In this document: in pieces, positions 34,535-45,688 of the stretch
How the letters are laid out: every line of letters begins with the position of its first letter
Position numbering within the stretch: position 1 is the first letter of the stretch
DNA from: Eutypella sp. D-1
Taxonomy: Eukaryota; Ascomycota; Sordariomycetes; Xylariales; Diatrypaceae
Direction: 5' to 3'
Assembly: GCA_023313575.1 (NCBI GenBank)
Contig: JAJTTP010000011.1
Coordinates: 1,054,001 to 1,118,000, forward strand
DNA: 64,000 nt
The notes under the pieces: model-generated
Told to the model about the DNA's origin: nothing
Database searches by the model: none
The model's input: only the letters and a program-made list of their open reading frames with translations
Translations under genes and position numbers: made by a program

Positions 34535-37500
34535 TCAAGCACCAACAACCACGACGTCCGGGTCGCCGGCGATGCTTTCGCCATCGGCTACGCTCTCGGT
34601 GTATTCGCTGCCCTCACCATCGTAGTCGGTTTCGGGGCTGCTGGGGTCGTCGAGGCTGGTGCGGCGCAGTGTGCCGGCCTCGCTGCCATCGTCCCCGGTC
34701 CCGTTGCGCATGGTCTCGGTCGCGGCGTCATCATCGTCATCATCACGGTCATCATCGCTAGTGACACCATCCTCATCATCCTCCTCGTCCAGACGCCCGT
34801 GGTCGACCTCAACGACGTCCACATTAACGTCGACGTTCTCCTTGTCGCCGCACTCGCCGCCGAGGTCGCCGTAGCCCTTATTTGCGGCGGCAGCGCCGCC
34901 GCCCGGGGTCCAGCTACTCTTGCGCATCCCGCCCGCACCACCAGGTGTCCTCACGCTCTGGCTCCGCTTGAACCCTCCCGCGGGGACGTTGCTGGTCATC
35001 TGGGTGAGACTCAGGATGCGGCGGCCCTGGGCGGAGCCCGCACCGTTCTGCGCTCCTGCTTTCTGCTGCTTGGGCGCGAGGCCCGCAGCGGCCCTGCTGA
35101 CCGCCATGCTGACGGCGGCGGACCGCGAGGGATTGCCCTTCCTGTTGGCCGCGCCGTCGTTAGGCGATGACAGGCTAGACCTGGCGCCGGGGACCCTCTT
35201 GCGGCTCATAGCGGCCTCCTTGTTGTGGGAGGAGGGGGAGGAGCGTGCGACGAGCAGCGCGCGCGAGTGATCGAGCACGCTCTCGAGAATGCGGCGCTCG
35301 AGACCCTCGGCGCGGGCGTCCATGGCCTGGAGTTCCTCGCGGCGGAGGCGGAGGGCGGTCTCGAGGGCGGAGACGTCGGCGGCGGCGCGCGCCTTGCGGC
35401 GGAGCAGGTCGTCGTTCTCCGCGCGCAGCGCCTGTACCGAGTTGCGAAGCTGCGACTCCTCGTCGCGCAGGTGGAACAAACCCGATTCGAGCTCCGTCTT
35501 CTCCGCCCGGGTGCGCTCCAGAGAAATCTTAGTCATCTGCAGCGCCCGCTCGTGCTCCTCCCTCTCATCCGCCTGCGTCCGCCGCTGCTCCGCCAGGAAG
35601 CCCGAGATCTCCGCCGCCGTCGCCACCACCTGTCGGTGTACCGCATCCAGCGTCCGCAGCTGCTCGTACGCCTTGTCGGCCGTCGCGGTGTGGTCCACCA
35701 GCCGGTCCAGCTTCGAGTGCACTTCGGTGCGGTCGTGGGTACTGGTATCGAGCAAACTGTCGAGCTTGATGTGCACCGGGGTGTCGTCGTACTTGTCTTC
35801 GGCTAGCTTGTCAAGCCGGGCCAGGACCTCCGCATCGTTGTATTTGTCCTCGTCCAGCTTATCCAGGCGAGCAAGCACCTCGACGTCATTGTACTTGTCC
35901 TCGTCGAGTTTCGCGAGTCTGACCAGGACCTCAGTATCATCGTACTTCTCCTCAGCCAACTTATCGAGTCGCGCGAGCACCTCCTTATCATCAGACTTGG
36001 AGTCCTCGGCAAGCTTCTCCAGGCGGGCTAGGATGCCGGTGTCGTCGTGCTTGCACTTCTCCAAGATCTCACCCAGCTTGGCTTTGACCTCACTGTCATT
36101 ATACTTGTCCTCGACCAGTTTGTCAAGTCGAGTGCGGACCTCAGTGTCATCATACTTCTCCGCGGACAGCTTGTCGAGCTTCGCAAGGACCTCGGCGTCG
36201 CTGTACTTGTCGCCTGCGAGCTCGGCGACCTTCTCGAGGCGTGCAAGCACCTCCTTGTCGTCATACTTGGCATCGCTAACGACCTCAACGAGTTTGTCTA
36301 GCCGGGCAATGACCTCGGTGTCGTCGTATTTCTCGGGCGGAGGCGGGGGCAGCAGAAGTTGTTCGTCGGGCTTGACGTCCTCGATCTGCTTTTGGATGGT
36401 GGTGATCGAGTTCTTGGAGTGCTCGTAGTGCTCGCCAACGACGAGGAGCACGTTCTTAACGGCCTCCAGAATCTGCGGCTGGTACTCGCGCACGTGGCCC
36501 TGTAGGCCCTCGACGACGCTGACGGCCTCGGCGATGCGGTCCCGCGTCGACTGATGCTCGGCCTTGTTGTCGGCCTGATCCCCTTCCGTTCGGTTGTACA
36601 ACTGCTCTACCTGGCCGAAGACTGTCTTGGAGGCCTCCTCCATCTTCTCGAGTGACTCCGTCACCGTGGAGCCCAGCGTATCAACCAGCACCTTCAGCTC
36701 CTCAGCAATGGCCTTGGTGCCTAGGACAGCGGCTTCCATCTCATCGCTGCGAGCCTCGCCAGACGCCGAGCGCCCCTCGATAGCCACTTGGAAGGCATCG
36801 TACTTCGCGACGAGCTCGGCAATCTTCTCGTCGATCTTGGCACCCAGAATGTCAGTGGTCTGCTGGAACTTCTCGTCCGTGTCGAGCTTGGCGCCGACGA
36901 CGCTGGACCGCGTCTCCTCGAACTCGCCCTTCATCGTGCCAAGCATCTCCTTCAGGTCGTGGCCAACCGTGGCGTTATGCCCCGCCGACTCGCTCAGGTT
37001 CTCTAGGAGCCGACCTAGGGTATCCATGCCCGCGGCGCCGGCCTCCAACTTGTCCTTCATTAAGACCTGGAGCTCCTCCAGGAAGCTCTTCACCTCGCCC
37101 ACGCGCTCACTGACCCCCGTGATATCGGCGTGACGGCTAACGAGCGCCTTGTCGTTGGCCTCTGTCTGGGCGACAGTGTTATCGTTGAGCTGCTTGACGG
37201 CATCCTCGATGGCCTTGACATCTTCCTTGGAGGGCAGGTCAGCGACGTCGGACCTCTTGGCGGACTCCTCGACAATGGCTCTGATATTGAGCACAGCCGC
37301 CTCGACAGCTTCAAGATGAGTCTTGGTGACCCTCTCAGGGTCCTCCAGGGCCTTCTCGGATCTCTCCTTCATCTCGTCAAAGGCGATGTTGACCTGGGTT
37401 ACGAGGGACTCGATCTTAACGAGGTCCTCCTTCCTCGAGATGGTGTCTAGCTGGTTGATGATGGGCTCCAGGGAGTCCTTGGTCTCGGCCACGAGCGCCC

Positions 37501-40500
37501 CGACGGCGTCGATGTGGTCCTTCCGGACGGCCTGCTCGCCGTCGATGGCGTCCTCCAGCCTAGCCTTAGTGTTCCGGAGGATCGTCTCGATGGCCTGCAC
37601 GTCTTCCTTGGTGGCGGCATCTTCTGGGTTGGATTCGGATGCATCCCTGCTCCCCTTCAGGTTGCCCACAGATTTCTGCAGGCTGTGAATTGCGTCGAGG
37701 ACTTCCACGTTGGACATGGCCTCCACGGAGACCCGCAGGTTCTGGAGAGCCTCCTGCACTTCGATGTGCGAGATGGACGCCACTGATGCTTGCAGGTTGC
37801 GTAGCGACTCTTCGATCTCAGCAGTGCTGGAGACACCACCGTCGCTAGACAAGCTCGCGACCTTGGTCTGGACTTCATGAAGCATCTCCTGGAGACCGGA
37901 CAGGTCCTCCTTGGAGAGGCCACCAGCAGGAGCAGGGGCAGGAGCCGGTGCAGGCGCGTGCGCGGACTCGGACCCATCCTCGGATGGTGCGTGACCGGGT
38001 CGCGCGGTCCCGATTTCCTCCATCTTAAGCCTGAGCTGCGTCATCATGCTCTCGAGGTTCTTGATGTCGTCATGCTTGAGCATGTCCGCGGGCACCATGG
38101 CGTCACTGATGCCGATGGCGCTGTCGGTGGGGCCGCCACCGCCACCAATAGTGGCAAGGGCTCTCTCGGTGTTCTCCTTTTGCTCGCGGAGGGCGTCGAT
38201 CTCGGTGCGGACGGAACTGAGGCCGTCCTGGAGGGCCTCGAGGATCTCGTCGTTGGCGGTGAGGTCGGCGGGCCTGTTGACGATCTTCTCGACGGTGGTG
38301 CGCATGTCGGTGAACCCCTCGTGCAGGGCGTCGAGGATGTCTGTGGTGCCCGCATGGGGGCGCAGGAGCTCGTGCCGAATCCTCTCGATGCCCTCGCGGA
38401 GAGCCTCCAGGGCTTCGCGGTTGTCAATCGTTGGCGGTACGTGCGGTACCAGTTGCGAGTTGATGGCGTCGCGCAGCGACTCGATCTCCTCCTTCATCAT
38501 ATTCCGCGAGCCGTCCGAGGCACGCGCGAGGAGCTCCGACACCTCATCCCGGAAACTGTCGAAGTTGCTCACGAGGTTACCCACGAGCTCCTCCTGGCCT
38601 GAGCCGCCAGAGAGCCGGTCGATGTAAGCTTCAAGATGCGTTCGCAGCTGTTCGAGGCCATCCTTCGTCTCCTCCATGACGCGCTCGCTCTCCTGGCCGT
38701 TCGTGGTGACGGCAGCCTTTAGCTCCTGCTGGAGGACCCGCATAATATCATGCAGGCGTGACATTACCTCTGAGTTGTCGGCATGAGGCACGATGGCGGC
38801 GCTGTTATCGGGGAAGTCAAAAGTCTTGAGGCCCTCCTGGACGGCATCGAACACATCGTCCCTCGTAAGGTCGTTGTTCATAGCCGAGGGGGCAATGGGG
38901 AACTCGAACTCCTCGAGACACTCACGGACAGCCTCTAGTATCTCGTTTCTTGAGAGCGTCGCGGCCGTGTCCACCTGAGGAGGCTGGAAGTGCTTCAGGC
39001 CCTCGGTAATGGCCTCAAAGACCTCCTCGCGCGTCGCGCCTTGGGACGGCCCTTGCTGCGTGTAGTCCTGAAGGCCCTCCTTGAGGCAGGAGAGCACCTC
39101 ATCGCGTTCGAGACCGATCTGCTCGACCTGGATCTCAGGCTTGTAGTTTTCCCAGGCGTCCTTAACGGCAAGCAGGACGTCGTCACGGGTAAGCTCGTCC
39201 TCACGGGGCTTGTCTGCCTCCGAGTCGTTGATCGCTGTTCTCATGGCATTGTAGATCTCCTGGTAGTCGACGACGGACTTGAGCGATGAGGCAGAGGCGC
39301 GCCTGTGCTCGCGCAGCAGCTCATTCATGTGAATCTTCATCTGCTCCAGGCCTTCCTCGACGATCCGCTCGACCTCCTCCTTGCTGGGACCGTCATTCCT
39401 ATCATCATTGTTGGCCTCGACCTCATCCAGCTTCCGCGCGATGTCGCGGCCCATTCCGAGGACCTCGCCACGGAGCTCTCGCACAAGGGCTTTAACCTCG
39501 GCAGTCATACCTCCCCCCTGGGCAACGCTGTCCTTGACCGAGCGAATAACATGGAGTACATCATCGCTGAGGAGCTCGCTTCCCTTTGGTCCCGGGGCCG
39601 ATGAGGGTCGCCGTGCTGTCTGATCCACAAGTAGCCGACTGACGCGCTGCGCCACCGTGCCACCGCGATCAGTCCAGTCCAGGTCTCTTGAGCCAGAGTC
39701 ACTATCGTCATCGGAGAATCCAACGTTCCTTGGCCTAATGGTGCCGCCGCCGCCGCCTCGTCCACCGCTGGCGGGGATCATGGCATGGTCATGGCTACCG
39801 GCCTTAAGGTAGTTAATGAGCTCTTCAACCTTGGAAGAGGAGGCCAAGCCGGCCAGCTTCTCGGCTAATTCAGTCAGGCCGCCGAGGATATTATCCTGGC
39901 CATCTCTGGTGCCCATTTCTCGGATGATCTTCTCGAGCAGGGCAATGACGGCTGGCGATTCACTGTGCGCCAAGGATGGCGTGCTTATTACCGATTCTCT
40001 GTCGATGGACGCGGCGAAGCTTTGGGGGGAGGGTATCCGGGGGAGAGAAAATGGCCTCGCCGACTTCAGCGACGGCGAGGTGTTCTGGTTCTTATTGTGA
40101 GTGTCCACGTACAAACCGCCACCTGAGTGATGATGGGAGTCGCGGTGGGAGTCGCGGTGGGAATCGCGGTTATTCCGAACACCGTCTATATTGGCGACCA
40201 GGTCCCGCAGGCTTTTCCGGATATCCTCGTCTCTCGCATGCGTTGCTTCCTTCAGGCTCATCAAGTCGGTCGCGTTGTCTCTACTCCGTCGGCTGAGCTG
40301 GCTCATCTCCTTCTGCAAAGCTGTGGCGATGTTAGTCAGGCTAATAATTTGGCCCGACAGGTAGTCCCAGGAAGCGGCTCCTTTGGTGGCGGTGGGACTG
40401 GAAACGGAATTGAAGTAAGAGTTGGAGTTGGAGTTGTTTGTGACGCTTGCCAGCGGCGGGGGAGTTTCGACCTCCCGTAAAGGCGGCGGAGCCATATTTT

Positions 40501-41360
40501 GTAGAGCCAACATAGTAGCGGACTGTGGAGGCGTGTTCTCACCAAGGATACTTTGCTGGGTTCTCCGCGTCACGCAAGGACGCACGGCAGGGTTGAGGCT
40601 CATGGGCATTGGCGTCGGAGTGGTAGGGCGGGGTTGTTCCTTTTCAATTGGCTTGGACTCCTTCTCCGGCTCCCGGTCTCGGTTTCGGTGCGGCGTGTTG
40701 GGCCTGGAATGCTTCTCCGGTGATCCTCTGGGGGTCGGGCTCATCGAATCGCCGCGCGCTCCTTCGATCATGAGACTTAGGTCCCGTACAGTGCTGCCGG
40801 GCCCGAGAGACTGCATTCGCTTGTGGTGGTTCGGCCTCGTGACTAGGGCTCGCTCGGATTGCTGGTGGTTCTGTTGGTGGTTCTGCTGGTTCTGCTGATT
40901 CTGCTGCTGCTGTTGCTGCTGAAGTTGTTGTGGCAGATCGCTCATAGTCACGCGCTTCTTAAGAGCAGGCACGAGAGCGGTGTTCTCACTCTCCCTAGCC
41001 TTTTCTGCCAGGGCAGCGTGGGCTGACTGGATAGCGAGAGATGTGCCTGGTAAACTCTTGGTAGGACTGACACTTGGTGACTGGGGGTTCAATGGTAAAG
41101 GAGGCGGCGCCCGGTCTGGGTCAGAGCTATCCCACCTATTCCATCATGTCAGCCGAAAGAACCGCGGAATGAGTAATGAGGGGCAGGCCGATGGGGCAAG
41201 ACGTCGCCACTCCCGTAGATAGAACAGGTAAATGACAATACGATCAGGGCACTGCTACTAGATAGTTGTTGACTTACATAGGTATGAGAGCGCCCGTGGA
41301 CGAGGTATGTAGATGTCTTAAATGCCTGTCGGCAGGAGCGTCTCGCTCGATGGGAGGCAT
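34535..41360 (-). CDS. Giant coiled-coil protein with internal repeats
   Basis: Two exons, 41360-41278 and 41135-34535, are joined by a 142-bp intron (GTAAGT..AATAG) and give 2,227 residues. The short first exon restores an ATG and creates LIPM-WDSSDPDRAPPPLPLNP; without it the long frame has no ATG near its 5' end. Layout: Pro-rich N-terminus; Gln/Asn-rich stretch at about 95-120; Ser-rich disordered region; a repeat family LTRDDVxxAVxEGLxxF at about 672-803 with related copies to about 1003 (EALxxGLxxxR); long Glu/Lys/Leu heptad helices. A second tandem family of about 19-24 residues, KYDDTEVLARLDKLxED, lies at about 1627-1843. A basic segment and an Asp/Glu-rich acidic C-terminus follow. 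There is no motor, kinase or membrane domain, so a scaffold or cytoskeletal role is inferred. The function is unknown to me. Confidence 0.8.
35690..36340 (-). repeat. Tandem KYDD/ARLDKL protein repeats
   Basis: About ten imperfect copies, mostly 57-72 bp, encode K-Y-(D/N)-D-x-E-V-x-x-R-L-x-K-L-x-E-D within the coiled-coil gene. Copies at 35780-35930 (KYNDAEVLARLDKL, KYNDVEVLARLDKL, KYDDTEVLVRLAKL) are nearly identical, suggesting recent unit duplication; outer copies are more diverged. Confidence 0.85.
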
Positions 41361-42620
41361 TCTGACGATTAAGTGAAAGGGAAAGGTATGTATGAGGGTA
41401 TCGTTGTGTACAGAGGAGATGGGAATGGAATGATTTGTCTGAAAACAAAGATATGATATTAACTTCGTCTCCCGAGGTTTTATGTTTCACTTCGTGTTGA
41501 TCGATAAACACGTCGTATACTTGAGGCTAGCTCAAGCCACCCGCTCTATTGAGGGGAATTAGGAAGAGAAGGTAATTGTGTATAACTGAAAGTGATTATA
41601 GTTTGTCGTGGTGATGCTGGTAATACTTTGGAAAGGGAAGAAATAACAAGCACGGTCTGTGTCTTGATTATGGACGGATCCTTTCGTACATAAAATGCTC
41701 CAGTTGGGAATAAATGGAGGGACCCCAATATGTGAAATGTGCGGGCCGTCTGTTGCATGTGGACAAAAGGTCGGTGCTCTTTCCCCCCCATCTGAGCTTC
41801 CAAGCTTGTCCGATTTGTTGTCGCAACGTCACACACCGCTACCCCAGCAACGGGTCTCCAGTGGGTCTATAGCGGGTCTCCCGTCACTAGCGCTTCATTT
41901 ATGATTGGCCAATGCCGTACTTGACGTGGCGGTCGGGCGAAAGACTTGGTACTTTCACCTTGATCTCCATTAACCGTGCACCAAGTTCAACGATCGATTG
42001 GGGCTTTTTGTCAATTAAACGAATGCATCCTTTCGTGCATTTTCCGGCATATGTATGTATGCTCTTCAACTGAAATAATTTTCCTTCAATGGTGGGGGTT
42101 TAATCAGTGTGTTTCCAGGTACGAAGAAACATCAACATCAGCATGGGATGAAGTGTCTCCACCTTTAATGGGCGGTTAGGTACTATGTAGATACTTGGAT
42201 ATTGTAAATAATAAATGCCCGGGTAGGTACTTAGCGGGGTTTCATCCATGTTACCTTGATAACTCCCCATCTCTTTCGATAAGATGATACCCGACGGGGC
42301 CGCATCAGGTTTATGTATGTCAACAAATTGTTAGATAGGTTAGCGTTCCTTCATTAAGAGTCGAGTCTTCTCTACTTATGTCTAACTAGTAGGCAGGGCA
42401 GGTAGATAAGTAGCCAAGAAAGCCATCCATCCGGGAGGTCTTGAGCTTGACACACCTTAGTCCCTAACCTACATCATATCATCGCCGATAACGTACATAT
42501 TTCCCTCCAAACGCCGGCTTGAGCTATATATACAATTGAACTCAAATCACCGGACCCCTCCACGATATGGTCCCTCAATTTGGTTTATACATTTTGTCCT
42601 TCCTCTGCACATTTAGCCGT
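41361..42620. other. Intergenic region
   Basis: About 1.26 kb: the promoter side of the coiled-coil gene and the 3' flank of GGC1. A short near-repeat (GGGTCTCCAGTGGGTCTATAGCGGGTCTCC) lies around 41850-41882. AGGTA motifs occur near 42177-42232. No gene was recognised. Confidence 0.5.
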
Positions 42621-43952
42621 CTACTTCAGCATCCCGTCGAATGCCGGGATCAGGGTCTGCGCTAGCCAGAAAGAGAAGACAAGCTTGGGGCCGGTCATGA
42701 GAAGCTAGACACTGTCAGCGTAACGGGCTCAAAGGTTTGGATTATAGCCAAGAACTAACCTTCGGTACCAACCCCTTGAAGAAACTGGAGAAACCCTCGT
42801 TCTTGGCCATGTTGGACAGAATTCGGAAGCCGCTCTCCGGGTTCTCGAAGTTCCGGTTCTGAATTCGGGTCTTGATGACATCGAGAGGTGCCGAGACGAC
42901 GAGCGACGCTGATGCACCGGCGATAGAGGCGACGAAGTTTTGGAACCAAGTCGCCTTGTTGTAGTCGCTAAGAGCGAACAAGTACTCTTTGGTGAAAGCC
43001 GAACCGCCGAAGAGCTGCATACTGGTCAGGCCATCTCCATCCTACAGTCTAGAGTATTCCACGATCACCTAGGGTCATACCGCGAAGGAGCCCGGCGCAT
43101 TTCTTGCCGCCGTCCAACCCCAGCCCCTGTATAGTCCAAAACCCTCATCGCTGATAATCTTGAGAATGCCTCGTCCGCGGAAGGCGTCGGGGTTCGTCTG
43201 GCGCTTGATCTTGAGAACATCGAGGGGAAGGAGAACGATTTCACCGATACCGATCAAGCTAACTCTCGTCAACTACCTTGCCTGACCATATTCAGGGCTG
43301 GACAAAACCTTACCTGCCGGCCGTCGAGTGCATTATAGCCTTACCGGTCTTCTTCCCGAATGCGCTCTCGAAGTCGTTGCCGTAGTGCTTGGCTAGAAAA
43401 TCCCTGGCAATTGGCTGGCCACCATACTTGTATATCCTTTGCGACACCTGGTGATACGGTGGTTAGAAAAAACACTATTACCTAGGTATGCACGAACGCC
43501 GTTCGATCGCCTCACCTTGTATCCAGCAGCATAACCGAGGCCGGGGAACAGAGAGAAGAACTTGCGGCCAACGGGTGCCGAGGCCTTGTCCTTGAAGATG
43601 ACCGAGTTAAGCTCGCTCACGCTCGTGATCTATGGATCGATTGTTAGAATTCTATGTCAATTTAGTAAACACAGCCCTGAATCGTTTATCCTCGTACCCG
43701 GGTCTGGTTGCTCATCAAGCGCTTTGCGATCGTGTCGACCTTCGTCATGTTAGCTTGGCGCATCAAGAAAATGGCACGTCTGTTTGTATAAATACCGGGT
43801 GGAAAACGCCCAGCTCCGCGATACCAGCGGATCCTGTTTCAGTTAGCCAGAGGCACATATTACTATGTACATGCGACGAGGATGAGCATACCCGAACCGA
43901 GGAGTCGAGCCAAGTTGGACTCGCGCTCCTTACCAGCTACCATAGGTGCCAT
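42621..43952 (-). CDS. GGC1: Mitochondrial GTP/GDP carrier
   Basis: Eight exons: 43952-43892, 43833-43796, 43739-43698, 43629-43516, 43447-43314, 43258-43081, 43014-42760 and 42704-42621. They give 301 residues, matching yeast Ggc1 (300). This SLC25-family protein of the inner mitochondrial membrane imports GTP in exchange for GDP and affects iron balance. The three carrier signatures are present: HP-VDTIAKRL (across an exon join), LPLDVLKIKRQTNP and APLDVIKTRIQNRN. GGC1-specific segments are FPGLGYAAGYK-VSQRIYKYGGQP, SLIGIGEIVLLPLD, YRGWGWTAARNAPGSFA-LFGG and ATWFQNFVASIAG. All eight exons join in frame with GT..AG introns of 49-69 bp. One (43697-43630) contains ordinary A/T-rich DNA, and one (43515-43448) carries the ACCTAGGTA motif. 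Confidence is high. Confidence 0.94.
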
Positions 43953-44580
43953 GGTAATGAAATTGCCTGGGAGAGTATTAAAAAAGACGAGACAAGGATC
44001 AGTCTTATGAACGAATGTAAGAAATGCTGGCGACCTAGAGAAGGGCGAGAAGGACGAGAAGACAAGGCAAGAGGAGGGAAAGTCGCTGCCTTGGTGCAAC
44101 TTTTCGTGCCTTAGAGATAACTGCAAAAAAGTGACTGCAAAAAGTGACTGCAAAAGTCCCTCCAAAATCTTTAGTATCTTTTATCGCCCACCACCAAACA
44201 AAATTTCGTTGCGGGCGCCAAAAAATTTCACAAATTGCGCGGACCTGATTTACACCGATTTGCGCCAAAGAGGGGTTTCCCTTTACTAGAAATAAAGTGG
44301 GGATATGGAAAGCGATAAGAACCCGTCGAGCAGGGGTTTGCAGTCAGGGCAGCCGGGATTAAGCTTTGACTATCGAGTTCCCATACGGATACGTGTGTGG
44401 GCCAAGCTATGGAGGTATAATGTGGGACGTGCACCATTAAGCATTTGATGCCAAGAATACCTACCTAGGTACATATGTAGGTAGGCCCGAGCTCGATCTG
44501 ATATCGAAGCTAATACGGAGGAGTACTTACATATAAAGGCTACGAGCTGGCCCCTGCGCCTGGCTTGCCATATATACCTA
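43953..44580. other. Intergenic region
   Basis: The 5' flank of GGC1. It has an imperfect triple repeat GTGACTGCAAAA near 44131-44155 and the palindromic motif CCTACCTAGGTACATATGTAGGTAGG at about 44459-44485. No gene was recognised. Confidence 0.5.
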
Positions 44581-45180
44581 ATGGTCGACGAGGTTGTTGA
44601 TACACGCATTTTTGAAAGGGAATACCGTGGAGCTGACAGTAGTTCTTCCAATAAGCTGGGATACGCGTCTATTGGCTGGTGCGAGGAGCCAGCCGGCGGC
44701 AGCCTGACGACATCGAAGTTCGAGTCTGGCCGGCCACGTGCCAATCTTCTGGCCGTCGCTGCCAACGACCAGGACCCATCCACAGATGGCGGTTTGCAAA
44801 AGGCTATCATCAGCCTCCACAAGACCATTCTTGTCATCGTCAACCCTTGGAAAGAGGCGAAAAAGTCCTTCACCAAAATGCAGCATACAGACGACGACAT
44901 CATCCCTTCTATGGTGCAAAACATCGAGATCATCCTTAACTCACTAAAGACACAGCGAGTAGTCTCAAACGGGCGATGCCGACAAAAGCCACTAGACCAT
45001 CGAAAAAGGCCAGGACCGAAACCCTTAAGCCTACCGAGAAATCATTTAACAAGTCCTCGGGCGGTAAAAAGGGCCGATAGCGCCCCCGATACATGGAGGC
45101 AACCCTAACCAGACCGGTAGCAAATACGAGAAGCAAAACGGCAACCGCCTTAGCCGAGAAGTTTTTCGACGGCGCCGGCG
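44581..45180 (+). other. Orphan open frames, possible degraded gene
   Basis: A 175-codon frame (44581-45108) contains a helical-looking segment (AIISLHKTILVIVNPW, then MVQNIEIILNSLKTQ). A different frame from an ATG at 44976 encodes a Lys/Ser/Thr-rich piece (MPTKATRPSKKARTETLK) with a TAG at 45078, then stays open in the same frame to a TAA near 45198 (ending AEKFFDGAGDVDDAF). The change of plausible coding frame around 44970 suggests a frameshifted relic or an unrecognised intron. I do not recognise any family. It could also be chance. Confidence 0.25.
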
Positions 45181-45461
45181 ATGTTGACGATGCGTTTTAA
45201 GTCATCTTGGGAGCTTTTATTTACTTTTCTTTTATCTGAACGCCTTTCTTTACTTTCCGACGCGTTTTTCGACCTCTTTTCGGGTTTTTTACGTTTCTTT
45301 ACACGTTATCGCTGGATTAAACGGATCGCTGGAACGGGCCTGATCGGTATATATGTATATAATCGTTGGGACAGGCACATTTTTGCATAACGGCACATAC
45401 GCAGCATATCGCTTAGGTATAATATCGCTAGAATAAGCATCGCGGGACGCTTTTTTACTGA

Positions 45462-45479
45462 GGGGGGGGGGGGGGGGGG
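45462..45479. repeat. 18-base G homopolymer
   Basis: Eighteen consecutive G residues. Such tracts can form G-quadruplexes and often mark assembly or sequencing uncertainty; length here should be treated as approximate. Confidence 0.85.
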
Positions 45480-45540
45480 AGTGGGCAGATTGTTACGGCA
45501 GATAAGAGGCTATCGGGGCGTTAGTCTCAGACACCTGTAG

Positions 45541-45570
45541 TTAGATAGCCATCTGTAGATGGCTATCTAA
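45541..45570. repeat. Perfect 30-bp inverted repeat
   Basis: The arms TTAGATAGCCATCT and AGATGGCTATCTAA (14 bp each) are exact reverse complements with a GT centre. The transcript of either strand would form a stable hairpin. It lies about 120 bp past the end of the polyketide synthase relic and is followed by AAGTAGGTAG. Confidence 0.9.
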
Positions 45571-45688
45571 GTAGGTAGTGCAAAGTATTACAGACCTACT
45601 ACGTACCTTCTATTCAGATATAACTGGCACTAGATACTTTCTTACCTCCTTTTCTCGATCTCACTCACAATCTTCCTACTCAACCCAT

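Larger units (their letters stand above)
45181..45688. other. Intergenic region with G tract and palindrome
   Basis: T-rich sequence follows the orphan frames. A run of 18 G lies at 45462-45479 and a perfect inverted repeat at 45541-45570. It is the 3' flank of the broken polyketide synthase. Confidence 0.6.

Noticed and set aside
34050..34538. 162-codon hydrophobic minus frame
   Set aside because: Lies in the convergent 3' region and overlaps the end of the coiled-coil gene; no motif or splice support.
34388..40898. Many long plus-strand frames over the coiled-coil gene (for example 35289-36428)
   Set aside because: They mirror the repetitive GC-rich minus-strand coding sequence, have shadow-like composition and no domain; the 2.2-kilocodon minus frame is clearly the gene.
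44700..44745. GTTCGAGTC resembling a tRNA B-box
   Set aside because: No A-box or acceptor stem at the right distance, and the segment lies inside the orphan frame.
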